This document shows positions 1-5,159 of a stretch of 9,107 nucleotides of DNA, one piece after another (within the stretch, counting starts at the first letter, position 1; the number at the start of each line of letters is the position of its first letter). Under the pieces are notes generated by a model. It did no database searches. It was not told the DNA's origin and worked only from the letters and a program-made list of their open reading frames with translations. Source of the stretch: Prevotella sp. (GTDB lineage Bacteria; Bacteroidota; Bacteroidia; Bacteroidales; Bacteroidaceae); assembly GCA_017428805.1 (NCBI GenBank), contig JAFRQC010000106.1, positions 1 to 9,107 of the forward strand, given 5' to 3'. The position numbers and the translations under genes are program-made.

Positions 1-247
1 CATGAAACTGGGAATGCTGGCCATCTGGCCGTTCGGCTCGAAGGTGAAGTGGAAGGAGTCGCAGCCGGGCTGTCTGAGCATGTTCATGAATGTGCTGTGG
101 TTCTTCGTGGGCGGCATCTGGATCTGTCTCACCCATATCTTCTACGGCCTGCTGCTCTGCATCACCATCATCGGAATTCCTTGGGGTAAGATGCACTTCC
201 GGCTGGCAAAGCTGGCCCTGTCACCATTCGGAATGGAAGTCGTATAA
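1..247 (+). CDS. yccF: YccF-family inner membrane protein, 3' part
   Basis: The gene is cut by the left window edge: the frame is open from base 1, and the ATG at position 2 is an internal methionine rather than the start. The visible 81 residues match the C-terminal half of the YccF family (DUF307), which is about 150 residues long in E. coli. They carry the end of the first domain copy (KLGMLAIWPFGSKV), a membrane segment (about residues 29-50, NVLWFFVGGIWICLTHI), and the family signature IIGIPWGKMHFRLAKLALSPFG near the end. The two short halves KLGMLAIWPFG and KLALSPFG show the internal duplication expected of the family. The cellular role of YccF proteins is unknown. No functional link to the redox genes downstream is visible, and 139 bases separate it from the next start. 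Confidence 0.85.
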   Translation, partial: MKLGMLAIWPFGSKVKWKESQPGCLSMFMNVLWFFVGGIWICLTHIFYGLLLCITIIGIPWGKMHFRLAKLALSPFGMEVV

Positions 248-254
248 CAAAAAT

Positions 255-275
255 GTGTTATTCAACACCTTTATT
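255..275 (+). terminator. Weak hairpin after yccF
   Basis: GTGTT (255-259) and AACAC (264-268) form a 5-bp stem with a 4-nt loop, followed by CTTTATTA. The stem is short, so it is only a possible terminator for the yccF transcript. Confidence 0.3.
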
Positions 276-292
276 ATATCGCAGACGATATA
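275..292. promoter_or_regulatory. Candidate OhrR-type operator, site 1
   Basis: This is a perfect inverted repeat: TATATCG, then CAGA, then CGATATA (7-bp arms, 4-nt centre). The core ATCG-CAGA-CGAT recurs at 322-333 and, with one changed arm base, at 358-369. It lies about 35 bp upstream of the -33 element of the gpx promoter. The assignment to the MarR/OhrR-family regulator encoded at 949-1398 rests on position and symmetry, since these dimeric regulators bind palindromes and usually control their own operon. Confidence 0.55.
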
Positions 293-321
293 TTGTTAAA
301 CTCTCTTAAAGTTTTCAATAA

Positions 322-333
322 ATCGCTTGCGAT
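322..333. promoter_or_regulatory. Candidate OhrR-type operator, site 2
   Basis: ATCG-CTTG-CGAT is the second copy of the element found at 275-292. It covers the TTG at 327-329, the proposed -33 promoter element, so a bound repressor would block RNA polymerase directly. Confidence 0.55.
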
Positions 334-356
334 ATAAAATATTCTCTTTACCTTTG
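327..356 (+). promoter_or_regulatory. Promoter of the gpx-ohrR operon
   Basis: TTG (327-329), a 19-nt spacer and TACCTTTG (349-356) match the Bacteroidota housekeeping promoter (TTTG about 19 nt before TAnnTTTG). Transcription should start near 363, giving a leader of about 24 nt before the ATG at 387. Two of the three ATCG-CNNR-CGAT elements touch this promoter region. Confidence 0.7.
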
Positions 357-357
357 C

Positions 358-369
358 ATCGCAAACGAC
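358..369. promoter_or_regulatory. Candidate OhrR-type operator, site 3
   Basis: ATCG-CAAA-CGAC is the third and least symmetric copy of the element (one arm base differs). It begins two bases after the -7 hexamer region and covers the predicted transcription start. Distances between successive copies are 44 and 36 bp. Confidence 0.45.
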
Positions 370-386
370 ACAAACAGAATATAGAT

Positions 387-929
387 ATGGCAAAGATTTA
401 TGATTTCAAGGCTCAGACGAGCAGAGGTAAGGAGATTGATTTCTCACAGTTTCAGGGTAAGGTATTGCTGGTGGTGAACACAGCCAGCAAGTGTGGTTTT
501 ACGCCCCAGTTTGCAGGACTGGAGGAGCTGAACCAGAAGTATAAGGACAAGGGACTGGTCATCATCGGCTTCCCCTGCAACCAGTTCAAGGAGCAGGATC
601 CTGCTGAAGACGGTAAGATTGAGGAGTTCTGCCAACTGAACTACGGTGTGACATTCCAGATCATGAAGAAGGGTGATGTCAACGGTCCCAATGCCCAGCC
701 CATCTTTGAGTATCTGAAGGCTCAGGCTCCCACAGAGGAATACAACGGTCTGAAGGCCAAAGCTGCTAAGACTCTCTTCAAGGCTATCAGTAAGAGTGTG
801 GAGAAAGACAGCGACATCAAGTGGAATTTCACCAAGTTCCTGATCTCGAAGGACGGTGAGACCATCAAACGCTATGCGCCAACCACAGAACCTAAAGACT
901 TCGAGAAGGACATAGAGGCCATGTTATAA
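387..929 (+). CDS. gpx: Glutathione peroxidase family thiol peroxidase (Cys type)
   Basis: This 180-residue cytoplasmic thioredoxin-fold enzyme reduces hydrogen peroxide and organic hydroperoxides. The catalytic set is complete: Cys36 in NTASKCGFTP, Gln70 in FKEQDP, Trp146 and Asn147 in KWNFTKF. Family signatures FPCNQF (62-67) and the Cys82 region (EEFCQLNYGVTF) are present. Cys36 plus Cys82 is the pair used by thioredoxin-dependent members such as yeast Gpx3/Orp1, so the electron donor is more likely thioredoxin than glutathione (inference). A thioredoxin is encoded further along the same run at 2300. The open frame extends 20 codons upstream to 327, but that stretch overlaps the promoter and would add residues with no family match, so the ATG at 387 is chosen. 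It is the first gene of the proposed OhrR-controlled operon, and ohrR begins 19 nt after it. Confidence 0.93.
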   Translation: MAKIYDFKAQTSRGKEIDFSQFQGKVLLVVNTASKCGFTPQFAGLEELNQKYKDKGLVIIGFPCNQFKEQDPAEDGKIEEFCQLNYGVTFQIMKKGDVNGPNAQPIFEYLKAQAPTEEYNGLKAKAAKTLFKAISKSVEKDSDIKWNFTKFLISKDGETIKRYAPTTEPKDFEKDIEAML

Positions 930-948
930 TATAATAAGGTAAGGAACT

Positions 949-1398
949 ATGCACGAAGAATTACGACTCGACAAGCAGATATGCTTCCGTCTCTATACGG
1001 CGGCACGTCTCATCACCCAGGCCTACACGCCGATGCTCAATGAGCTGGGTATCACTTATCCGCAGTATTTGGTGCTGATGGTGCTCTGGGAACAGGATTC
1101 CCAGCCTGTGAACGACATAGCCCATCGGCTGTTGCTCGAAACAAACACAGTTACACCACTACTCCAGCGCATGGAGAAACTGGGTATCGTAGTTCGCAAG
1201 CGTGGCAAGGAAGATAAGCGCCAGCAGATAGTATCGCTGACTGCAAAAGGCAAGGCGATGGAGGAACAGGCATACGCCATTATCCCTGCAGGCATGGGCA
1301 AAGAGCTCAAAGCTTGTCCTTTCCAACTGGATGACTATGCAAAGTTTGCCAGTGAACTCGACACGATTATTGAAACATTAAAGAATAAGGAGAAATAA
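949..1398 (+). CDS. ohrR: OhrR-type MarR family peroxide-sensing regulator
   Basis: This 149-residue winged-helix dimer resembles B. subtilis OhrR over its whole length (shared stretch ITYPQYL, then a LLLE-N-VTPLLQRMEKLGIV recognition region and wing K-EDKR--IVSLT). The redox triad is conserved: Cys12 in QICFRLY with Tyr16 and Tyr26, at the same spacing as Cys15, Tyr19 and Tyr29 of B. subtilis OhrR. In that family, organic hydroperoxide oxidises the cysteine and the repressor leaves DNA. There is no second cysteine near the C-terminal region of the 2-Cys subclass type; Cys103 or so (KACPF) is the only other one, so a 1-Cys or an intramolecular disulfide mode are both open. It likely represses its own operon through the palindromes at 275-369. 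Start ATG at 949 is preceded by AAGGTAAGGA. The next gene starts 3 nt after its stop. Confidence 0.88.
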   Translation: MHEELRLDKQICFRLYTAARLITQAYTPMLNELGITYPQYLVLMVLWEQDSQPVNDIAHRLLLETNTVTPLLQRMEKLGIVVRKRGKEDKRQQIVSLTAKGKAMEEQAYAIIPAGMGKELKACPFQLDDYAKFASELDTIIETLKNKEK

Positions 1399-1401
1399 GT
1401 T

Positions 1402-1587
1402 ATGGCACAACCATGTGAGAATTGCAAATTAAGAGCACATTACGAGAAGAACCCCAAATCACTGATGGGCCGCTTCTGGCGTTGGCACATTAACTACTGC
1501 CCAGGGTGGAAAGCATATTTCACCAGTTTGGACGAAGAAAAGAAATCGGAACTGAGGAAAAAGTACCAATTTACAAAGTATCAGTAA
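1402..1587 (+). CDS. Small Cys/His protein of unknown function, possible metal site
   Basis: The 61-residue basic protein is not assigned to a named family. It starts 3 nt after the ohrR stop and ends 9 nt before the polyferredoxin start, which makes co-translation with both likely. Cys5-x2-Cys8 near the N-terminus and His29-x3-Cys33 (RWHINYC) could together bind one zinc ion or an iron-sulfur cluster; this is inference from spacing. The centre is rich in Trp and aromatic residues (GRFWRWHINYCPGWKAYF) and the C-terminal third is charged and helical (DEEKKSELRKKY). There is no signal peptide or membrane segment. Its placement between a thiol-based regulator and a 4Fe-4S protein suggests a redox or cluster-related job, for example a partner of the polyferredoxin, but nothing in the sequence proves this. 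Confidence 0.75.
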   Translation: MAQPCENCKLRAHYEKNPKSLMGRFWRWHINYCPGWKAYFTSLDEEKKSELRKKYQFTKYQ

Positions 1588-1596
1588 TCATTGAAA

Positions 1597-2295
1597 ATGG
1601 CACATAAACGATTCCATAGACATTTTGAGACTCCAGGGCTGCCGCTCTACTGGATCATCATCGCCTACATCATCCTCGGCTGGTTCTCTCCAGTGATTGG
1701 CCTGTTGGCCATCATCTGTATGATCGGCCCTGTGGTGACGAGCATCTTTAAAGGCCGCTGGTGGTGCGGACATGTGTGTCCTCGCGGCAATATGTACGAC
1801 CGCCTGCTGTCAAAGTACTCACCCCATCGTCCGATTCCCAAGTTTGTGCGTACCTTCGGTTTCCGCCTGTTTATGGTGTTCTTCATCTTCGGCATGTTCG
1901 GCTTCCAGCTGAGTTTCGTACCTTGGAGCGAGGGAGGACTTCCCATGTGGGCTGGTATAGGCAAGGTATTTTGGACAATAATCGTAATGACCACCATTGT
2001 TGGTGTCACACTCTCGTTCATCTATGCGCCACGCACATGGTGTTCGTTCTGCCCGATGGGAACCATCTCCAATTGGGTAGCACCTAAGAAGGCTCCACTG
2101 CCCAAGGCATTCACGAATATCCACGTGTCGAATGCCTGTCAGATGAAGTGCAAGCAGTGCGCCCGCGTCTGCCCGATGCAGCTCACGCCCTACGACTCTC
2201 GCGGCGAGGCTGTCGGCTATCTGCATCCCGACTGCCTGAAGTGTGGCAAGTGTACTCAGGCCTGTCCTACTAAGATAATGACTTTGAAGCATTAA
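1597..2295 (+). CDS. Membrane polyferredoxin, NapH/CcoG-like 4Fe-4S protein
   Basis: The 232-residue inner membrane protein has hydrophobic segments at about 17-50 (one or two passes), 88-108 and 123-145. Two membrane-edge motifs, CGHVCPRG (Cys57, Cys61) and CSFCPMG (Cys149, Cys152), are typical of the NapH/NosR/CcoG/MauN group. The soluble C-terminus holds two full ferredoxin motifs: Cys181-x3-Cys185-x2-Cys188-x3-Cys192 and Cys213-x2-Cys216-x2-Cys219-x3-Cys223, enough for two 4Fe-4S clusters. Relatives pass electrons between quinol or cytoplasmic donors and periplasmic or membrane partners. No nap, nos or cco genes are nearby; the neighbours are thiol-redox genes instead, so the partner is unknown. 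A TTG two codons upstream (1591) is a possible start, but the ATG at 1597 is preferred. It ends 4 nt before the thioredoxin gene. Confidence 0.88.
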   Translation: MAHKRFHRHFETPGLPLYWIIIAYIILGWFSPVIGLLAIICMIGPVVTSIFKGRWWCGHVCPRGNMYDRLLSKYSPHRPIPKFVRTFGFRLFMVFFIFGMFGFQLSFVPWSEGGLPMWAGIGKVFWTIIVMTTIVGVTLSFIYAPRTWCSFCPMGTISNWVAPKKAPLPKAFTNIHVSNACQMKCKQCARVCPMQLTPYDSRGEAVGYLHPDCLKCGKCTQACPTKIMTLKH

Positions 2296-2299
2296 GATT

Positions 2300-2620
2300 A
2301 TGGAGAATATAAAAGATTATCAGCAATATCTCAGAGGTTACAACTATACAGGAGTTACGCCCGTCATCATCGATTTCTACGCCACATGGTGTGGTCCTTG
2401 TCAGGCTATGGCTCCCATGCTCAAACGTTTGGCGCAAGAGTATGAGGGTAGAATCAAGGTTTTGAAGGTTGATGTTGACAAGAACCAGGCGCTTGCAGCA
2501 GCAGCCCGCATCCAGTCGATACCTACGCTGTTCTTCATTACGAAAGACGGTCAGATAGAGCGTCAGGTCGGCGGTCTGCCTTATCAGGAACTGGTAAGGC
2601 TGGCTATGCGGATTATGTAA
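2300..2620 (+). CDS. trx: Thioredoxin
   Basis: This 106-residue cytoplasmic protein has the classic active site WCGPC (Cys31, Cys34) and the cis-proline in SIPTLFF (Pro75). Asp25 in IIDFYATW corresponds to the buried aspartate of the fold. It lacks a signal peptide, so it acts in the cytoplasm. Because the peroxidase at 387 has the cysteine pair of thioredoxin-dependent GPx enzymes, this protein is its probable reductant; it may also take part in exchange with the oxidised regulator. No thioredoxin reductase gene is visible in the window, although the polyferredoxin directly upstream could be an alternative electron source (speculation). The start is 4 nt after the preceding stop, and the next gene begins 7 nt after its stop. 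Confidence 0.92.
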   Translation: MENIKDYQQYLRGYNYTGVTPVIIDFYATWCGPCQAMAPMLKRLAQEYEGRIKVLKVDVDKNQALAAAARIQSIPTLFFITKDGQIERQVGGLPYQELVRLAMRIM

Positions 2621-2627
2621 TTGTAAG

Positions 2628-3125
2628 ATGCAAATGAACAAAGACGAGAAGCGTGAACTGCGGCGCAAGCGGCTGATGGAGAACAAGGCCTATCAGACGA
2701 TGAACAGCTTGACGCGCTACATGGATAGATACTATCTCGATGCACTTATTGGCATCATTCCTGGTTGGGGTGATGCCATTGCCTTGCTCAGCGTCGTGCC
2801 GTTCGTCTATTTCTCGTCGAGAGTCATCAAGAGCATTCCCCTGACGCTGGCTGTCCTGAACAATGCCCTCCGCGACGTGCTGATGGGTATGATTCCGTTC
2901 TTCGTTGGCGACGTTATCGATTTCTTCCATCGTGCAAACATCCAGAACATGCAGATGATTCAGGGTTTCGTTGACGGCGACGAGACCATCATCAAGCAGG
3001 TGAACCAAAGAGCGTGGCAGTCAGCCATCATTCTCATTGTGCTTCTGCTGCTCATAGCCCTGATGATATGGGCACTCGTCAGTTTCGGCAGCTACCTGTA
3101 TTCATTGGTAGCATCCATCTTTTGA
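2628..3125 (+). CDS. DUF4112 family membrane protein
   Basis: The 165-residue protein has a basic N-terminus (KDEKRELRRKR), the signature LDALIGIIPGWGDAI (37-51) and a second related stretch DVLMGMIPFFVGDVIDFFHRAN (about 83-104). The two share the pattern D-x-L-x-G-x-IP-x-GD, as usual in DUF4112, and give the impression of an internal duplication. A long hydrophobic helix at about 132-155 would anchor it in the inner membrane. The molecular function of DUF4112 is not known. It is the last gene of the run that starts at gpx, separated from trx by 7 nt. A second ATG at 2634 is an equally possible start. An AT-rich dyad lies 10 nt behind the stop. Confidence 0.87.
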   Translation: MQMNKDEKRELRRKRLMENKAYQTMNSLTRYMDRYYLDALIGIIPGWGDAIALLSVVPFVYFSSRVIKSIPLTLAVLNNALRDVLMGMIPFFVGDVIDFFHRANIQNMQMIQGFVDGDETIIKQVNQRAWQSAIILIVLLLLIALMIWALVSFGSYLYSLVASIF

Positions 3126-3135
3126 ACTGTCAATG

Positions 3136-3181
3136 TTAAACTGGGTTTAATAAATTGTCAGCGTTGTTTAATCGAGTTTAA
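3136..3181. promoter_or_regulatory. Paired AT-rich dyads upstream of hsp20
   Basis: A perfect dyad TTAAAC-TGG-GTTTAA lies at 3136-3150. A related but imperfect copy, TTTAATCGAGTTTAA (11 of 15 positions equal), lies at 3167-3181, exactly 31 bp (about three helical turns) further. They sit about 45-90 bp upstream of the sigma-54-like promoter at 3225-3240, a common place for activator binding sites. The first dyad might instead, or also, be a weak terminator of the gene ending at 3125. Confidence 0.35.
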
Positions 3182-3224
3182 ATTCGGTGCCATAATGGCC
3201 TTTTCTGCGTGCCACTTTGTCATT

Positions 3225-3240
3225 CGGCACGTAAGTTGCT
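3225..3240 (+). promoter_or_regulatory. Candidate sigma-54 (RpoN) promoter of hsp20
   Basis: CGGCACGTAAGTTGCT matches the -24/-12 consensus TGGCAC-N5-TTGCW at all but the first base, with the obligatory GG (3226-3227) and GC (3238-3239) exactly 10 nt apart. Transcription would start near 3251, leaving a leader of about 75 nt. No TAnnTTTG housekeeping promoter was found between 3126 and 3325. The same bases are part of a dyad CGTGCC-N12-GGCACG (3208-3231), so a repressor site is a rival reading. Confidence 0.5.
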
Positions 3241-3311
3241 TTTAGGTGTGTGAGAGCCGGAGCCACAAAGGCAAAGGCACTCAGAACATACGTTAAACTA
3301 AAAGTATAATT

Positions 3312-3317
3312 AGGAGG
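3312..3317 (+). promoter_or_regulatory. Strong Shine-Dalgarno of hsp20
   Basis: AGGAGG stands 8 nt before the ATG at 3326 and only 2 nt before the TTG at 3320, so it fixes the start at 3326. Such a full match to the anti-SD is uncommon for Bacteroidota, where translation often does without one, and suggests high expression. Confidence 0.75.
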
Positions 3318-3325
3318 TATTGATT

Positions 3326-3748
3326 ATGTTACCAGTAATGTTTAAAAACAGTTGGTTCCCAACAGTATTTGACGATTTCCTGAACACTGATTTTATGCCT
3401 CGTGCCAACAGTACAGCACCCGCAGTCAATGTCAAGGAAAGTGAGAAGGCCTACACGATGGAGCTTGCAGCCCCTGGCATTAAGAAAGAATATTGCCGTG
3501 TGGCCATCAACGACGAGGGCAATCTCACCATCGCCATCGAGAACAAACAGGAGCACAAGCATGAGGACAAGCACCATCACTATCTGCGCCGCGAGTTCAG
3601 CTACTCGAACTACGAGCAGAGCTACACGCTGCCTGATGATGTGGTGAAGGATCAGATCTCTGCCAAGGTCGAGGATGGCATCCTGACCGTCACCATGCCG
3701 AAGACTGAGCCGAAGCAGAAGGTCACCAAGGCCATCGAGGTGTCATAA
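3326..3748 (+). CDS. hsp20: Small heat shock protein, Hsp20 / alpha-crystallin family
   Basis: The 140-residue cytoplasmic holdase chaperone keeps unfolding proteins soluble. The alpha-crystallin domain runs from about 31 (APAVNVKES) to 126, with AAPGIKKE (48-55) and the ending motif GILTVTMPK (118-126). The C-terminal tail has IEV (137-139), the I-x-V/I motif used for oligomer assembly. The N-terminus MLPVMFKNSWFPTVFDDFL is the usual form in Bacteroidota. A His-rich patch, HKHEDKHHH (77-85), lies in the loop between strands and could bind metal; it may be simple charged-loop drift. The gene has its own upstream region (candidate sigma-54 promoter, strong SD) and a terminator, so it is probably transcribed alone although it follows the redox genes in the same direction. 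Confidence 0.93.
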   Translation: MLPVMFKNSWFPTVFDDFLNTDFMPRANSTAPAVNVKESEKAYTMELAAPGIKKEYCRVAINDEGNLTIAIENKQEHKHEDKHHHYLRREFSYSNYEQSYTLPDDVVKDQISAKVEDGILTVTMPKTEPKQKVTKAIEVS

Positions 3749-3797
3749 GCCTTGCAAGGCTTTGTCTAAAAAGGATAGAAACATCTAAAAACAATTG

Positions 3798-3835
3798 GGA
3801 ACAGCATCTATTACGGGTGTTGCTCCTATTTCTTT
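3798..3835 (+). terminator. Rho-independent terminator after hsp20
   Basis: GGAACAGCATC (3798-3808) pairs with GGTGTTGCTCC (3816-3826) with one mismatch and two G-U pairs around a 7-nt loop, followed by TATTTCTTT. It stands 49 nt behind the hsp20 stop. Confidence 0.65.
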
Positions 3836-3969
3836 GTAAACACAGCAATGTCGCAGGCCATTCTGCCGTCAACGATGTCATAAGTGCCATCAGTATAGCC
3901 CAGCTTCTTAAAGAATGACTTGTAGGTTTGCTCGGTGAACTTGCTCATGGAACGTGGTTCCGAACAGAT
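3826..3969 (-). pseudogene. C-terminal leftover of a protein gene (family uncertain)
   Basis: Reading the - strand from 3969 to the TAG at 3828-3826 gives 47 codons with protein-like composition. The 40 residues from an internal ATG at 3948 read MSKFTEQTYKSFFKKLGYTD and on to GRMACDIAVFTKK. A TGA at 3972-3970 closes the frame upstream, no promoter or start signal is seen, and the piece looks like the end of a longer enzyme: a helix, a KKLGY turn, then a beta-strand ending. SAM-dependent methyltransferase or GNAT acetyltransferase tails look similar, and I cannot decide between them. It lies just behind the WG-repeat gene stop at 3987, so it could be the remains of a gene replaced or deleted there. 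Its stop codon overlaps the base of the hsp20 terminator hairpin. Confidence 0.45.
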
Positions 3970-3986
3970 TCACGATTCTGACAAAG

Positions 3987-4970
3987 TCATTCATCCTTAC
4001 CAAGGCAGAAGGTGATGCGGCCTGTCTTATCCATGAAGCCGCGCTTCTTCTCATACTTACCCTTGCCATAGACTACGGCCAGCCCCTCTGAGTATCTGAT
4101 ATCATCGCCCGTATAGATTTCCTCATTATTCACCTTGAAGAGCCGCTGGCCTGTCTTGTCGATGATGTAGCAGGAGTCCATCTTCTGAATCTGTGCCACC
4201 CCATCCATGAACTTGCGCCCCCACCAGCCGTCGGGAAGTTCGATGACCATCTTGCCAGATTGGTCAATATAGCCAGAGTGGGAATTTATGTTCTTTTCAC
4301 TATTGCCAGGAGTCCGGACTGCTGCCAGTCCCTCACTGAAATCACCTGCATAGCTGAACACACCCTGAAAAGCCTGTTTGCCCGTCTTGTCAATATAGCT
4401 GAACCATTCATGCTCATCGTTCACAAGCACTGCACAGAGCCCCTCGTGGAAGTCGTTGCCATCACTCTCAGCCATCGTGCCATACTGGTAGGGAATGGCC
4501 AGTTCACCTTTGGTATTAATATAGCCTACCTCTCCCACTTCGTTCACCACGATGGCCATACCGTCGCTGAACTCATGGGCATAATGGAATTTGTGAGGAA
4601 TGACAACATTTCCCTCATGGTCTTTGTAGCCGAACTTCCCGTCTTCGTAATCACAGGTCAACTCCATCGGGTCTATCTCCTCCTTTGGTTTTTCTACCCT
4701 GCGACCTTGCAGGTCAATATAGAAACGTTCATCTTTCATTGTGACACGAGCCACACCACCCCAAAATTTATCCAAGGACTCACAGCCCTCGATGGCCTTG
4801 GCGATGGCTTCAAGATCATACTGTTCTGCTACTACGGTATCGACGGAATCCACTTTCGTACTGTCTGTACTTTCCGTAGTGTCTGTCTGATCTGCCTGAT
4901 TCTGCTTACTGCCGCACGAGGCGATGAACAATGCAAGTGTCATCACCAGCGCGATTCTGAATTTCTTCAT
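3987..4970 (-). CDS. WG-repeat-containing lipoprotein
   Basis: From the ATG at 4970 the product has 327 residues. It begins with a lipoprotein signal (MKKFRIALVMTLALFIASC, lipid on Cys19) and a Thr/Asp/Ser-rich linker (about 21-48), then WG/KWG repeats, each with a pattern such as GYIDKTGKxxI-P-F-A--FSEGLAAV. Units start near 114, 149, 191, 233, 268 and 311; the last is cut short by the stop. Such proteins sit on the cell envelope of Bacteroidota and probably act in binding; their ligand is unknown. An in-frame ATG at 5033 (MSEKFPYGYDVNAYIDKAFE) would add 21 residues and lies nearer the promoter, but it would bury the signal peptide, so 4970 is preferred. The opposite strand carries long open frames that are only shadows of this gene. 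Confidence 0.82.
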   Translation of the reverse strand: MKKFRIALVMTLALFIASCGSKQNQADQTDTTESTDSTKVDSVDTVVAEQYDLEAIAKAIEGCESLDKFWGGVARVTMKDERFYIDLQGRRVEKPKEEIDPMELTCDYEDGKFGYKDHEGNVVIPHKFHYAHEFSDGMAIVVNEVGEVGYINTKGELAIPYQYGTMAESDGNDFHEGLCAVLVNDEHEWFSYIDKTGKQAFQGVFSYAGDFSEGLAAVRTPGNSEKNINSHSGYIDQSGKMVIELPDGWWGRKFMDGVAQIQKMDSCYIIDKTGQRLFKVNNEEIYTGDDIRYSEGLAVVYGKGKYEKKRGFMDKTGRITFCLGKDE

Positions 4971-5053
4971 CCGTTCGAATGCCTTGTCGATATAGGCATT
5001 CACATCGTAGCCGTATGGGAATTTCTCGCTCATAATTATTCTATTAAACGGTG

Positions 5054-5084
5054 CAAAATTAGCGAAAATATACGAGAACGACAA
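5054..5084 (-). promoter_or_regulatory. Promoter of the WG-repeat lipoprotein gene
   Basis: On the - strand, TTG (5084-5082), a 20-nt spacer and TAATTTTG (5061-5054) fit the Bacteroidota promoter. Transcription would start near 5047, about 14 nt before the ATG at 5033 and about 77 nt before the preferred ATG at 4970. Confidence 0.6.
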
Positions 5085-5123
5085 GAAGTAAGGGAAAATA
5101 TGCATTATTTCGATTATATTTCG

Positions 5124-5131
5124 TAATTTTG
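5124..5131 (+). promoter_or_regulatory. Promoter -7 element of the 5160 gene
   Basis: TAATTTTG matches TAnnTTTG and stands 28 nt before the ATG at 5160. No clear TTTG is found 19-20 nt upstream, so the -33 element is weak. It is divergent from the promoter at 5054-5084. Confidence 0.5.
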
Positions 5132-5159
5132 CAGTCAAGTTATACAACAAAATAGAAAC

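Noticed and set aside
275..370. The three dyads as a CRISPR or transposon repeat
   Set aside because: The repeats are only 12 bp, palindromic, unevenly spaced (44 and 36 bp) and sit exactly on a promoter, which fits operators better.
327..386. Longer N-terminus of the glutathione peroxidase (20 more codons)
   Set aside because: The stretch overlaps the promoter and predicted transcription start and has no similarity to the family.
1665..2292. Two open frames of 118 and 157 codons on the - strand
   Set aside because: They lie opposite the polyferredoxin gene, whose cysteine motifs prove the + strand frame.
2665..2735. Internal duplication in the DUF4112 protein as a novel fusion
   Set aside because: The two IP-GD segments are a normal feature of the DUF4112 family.
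3749..3760. Palindrome GCCTTGCAAGGC directly after the hsp20 stop as terminator
   Set aside because: With a usable loop the stem is only 4 bp and the downstream T-run is poor; the hairpin at 3798-3826 is a better terminator.
4260..5126. A 288-codon open frame on the + strand
   Set aside because: It is antisense to the WG-repeat lipoprotein gene, has no family resemblance, no promoter, and ends inside the intergenic region; it is a shadow frame.
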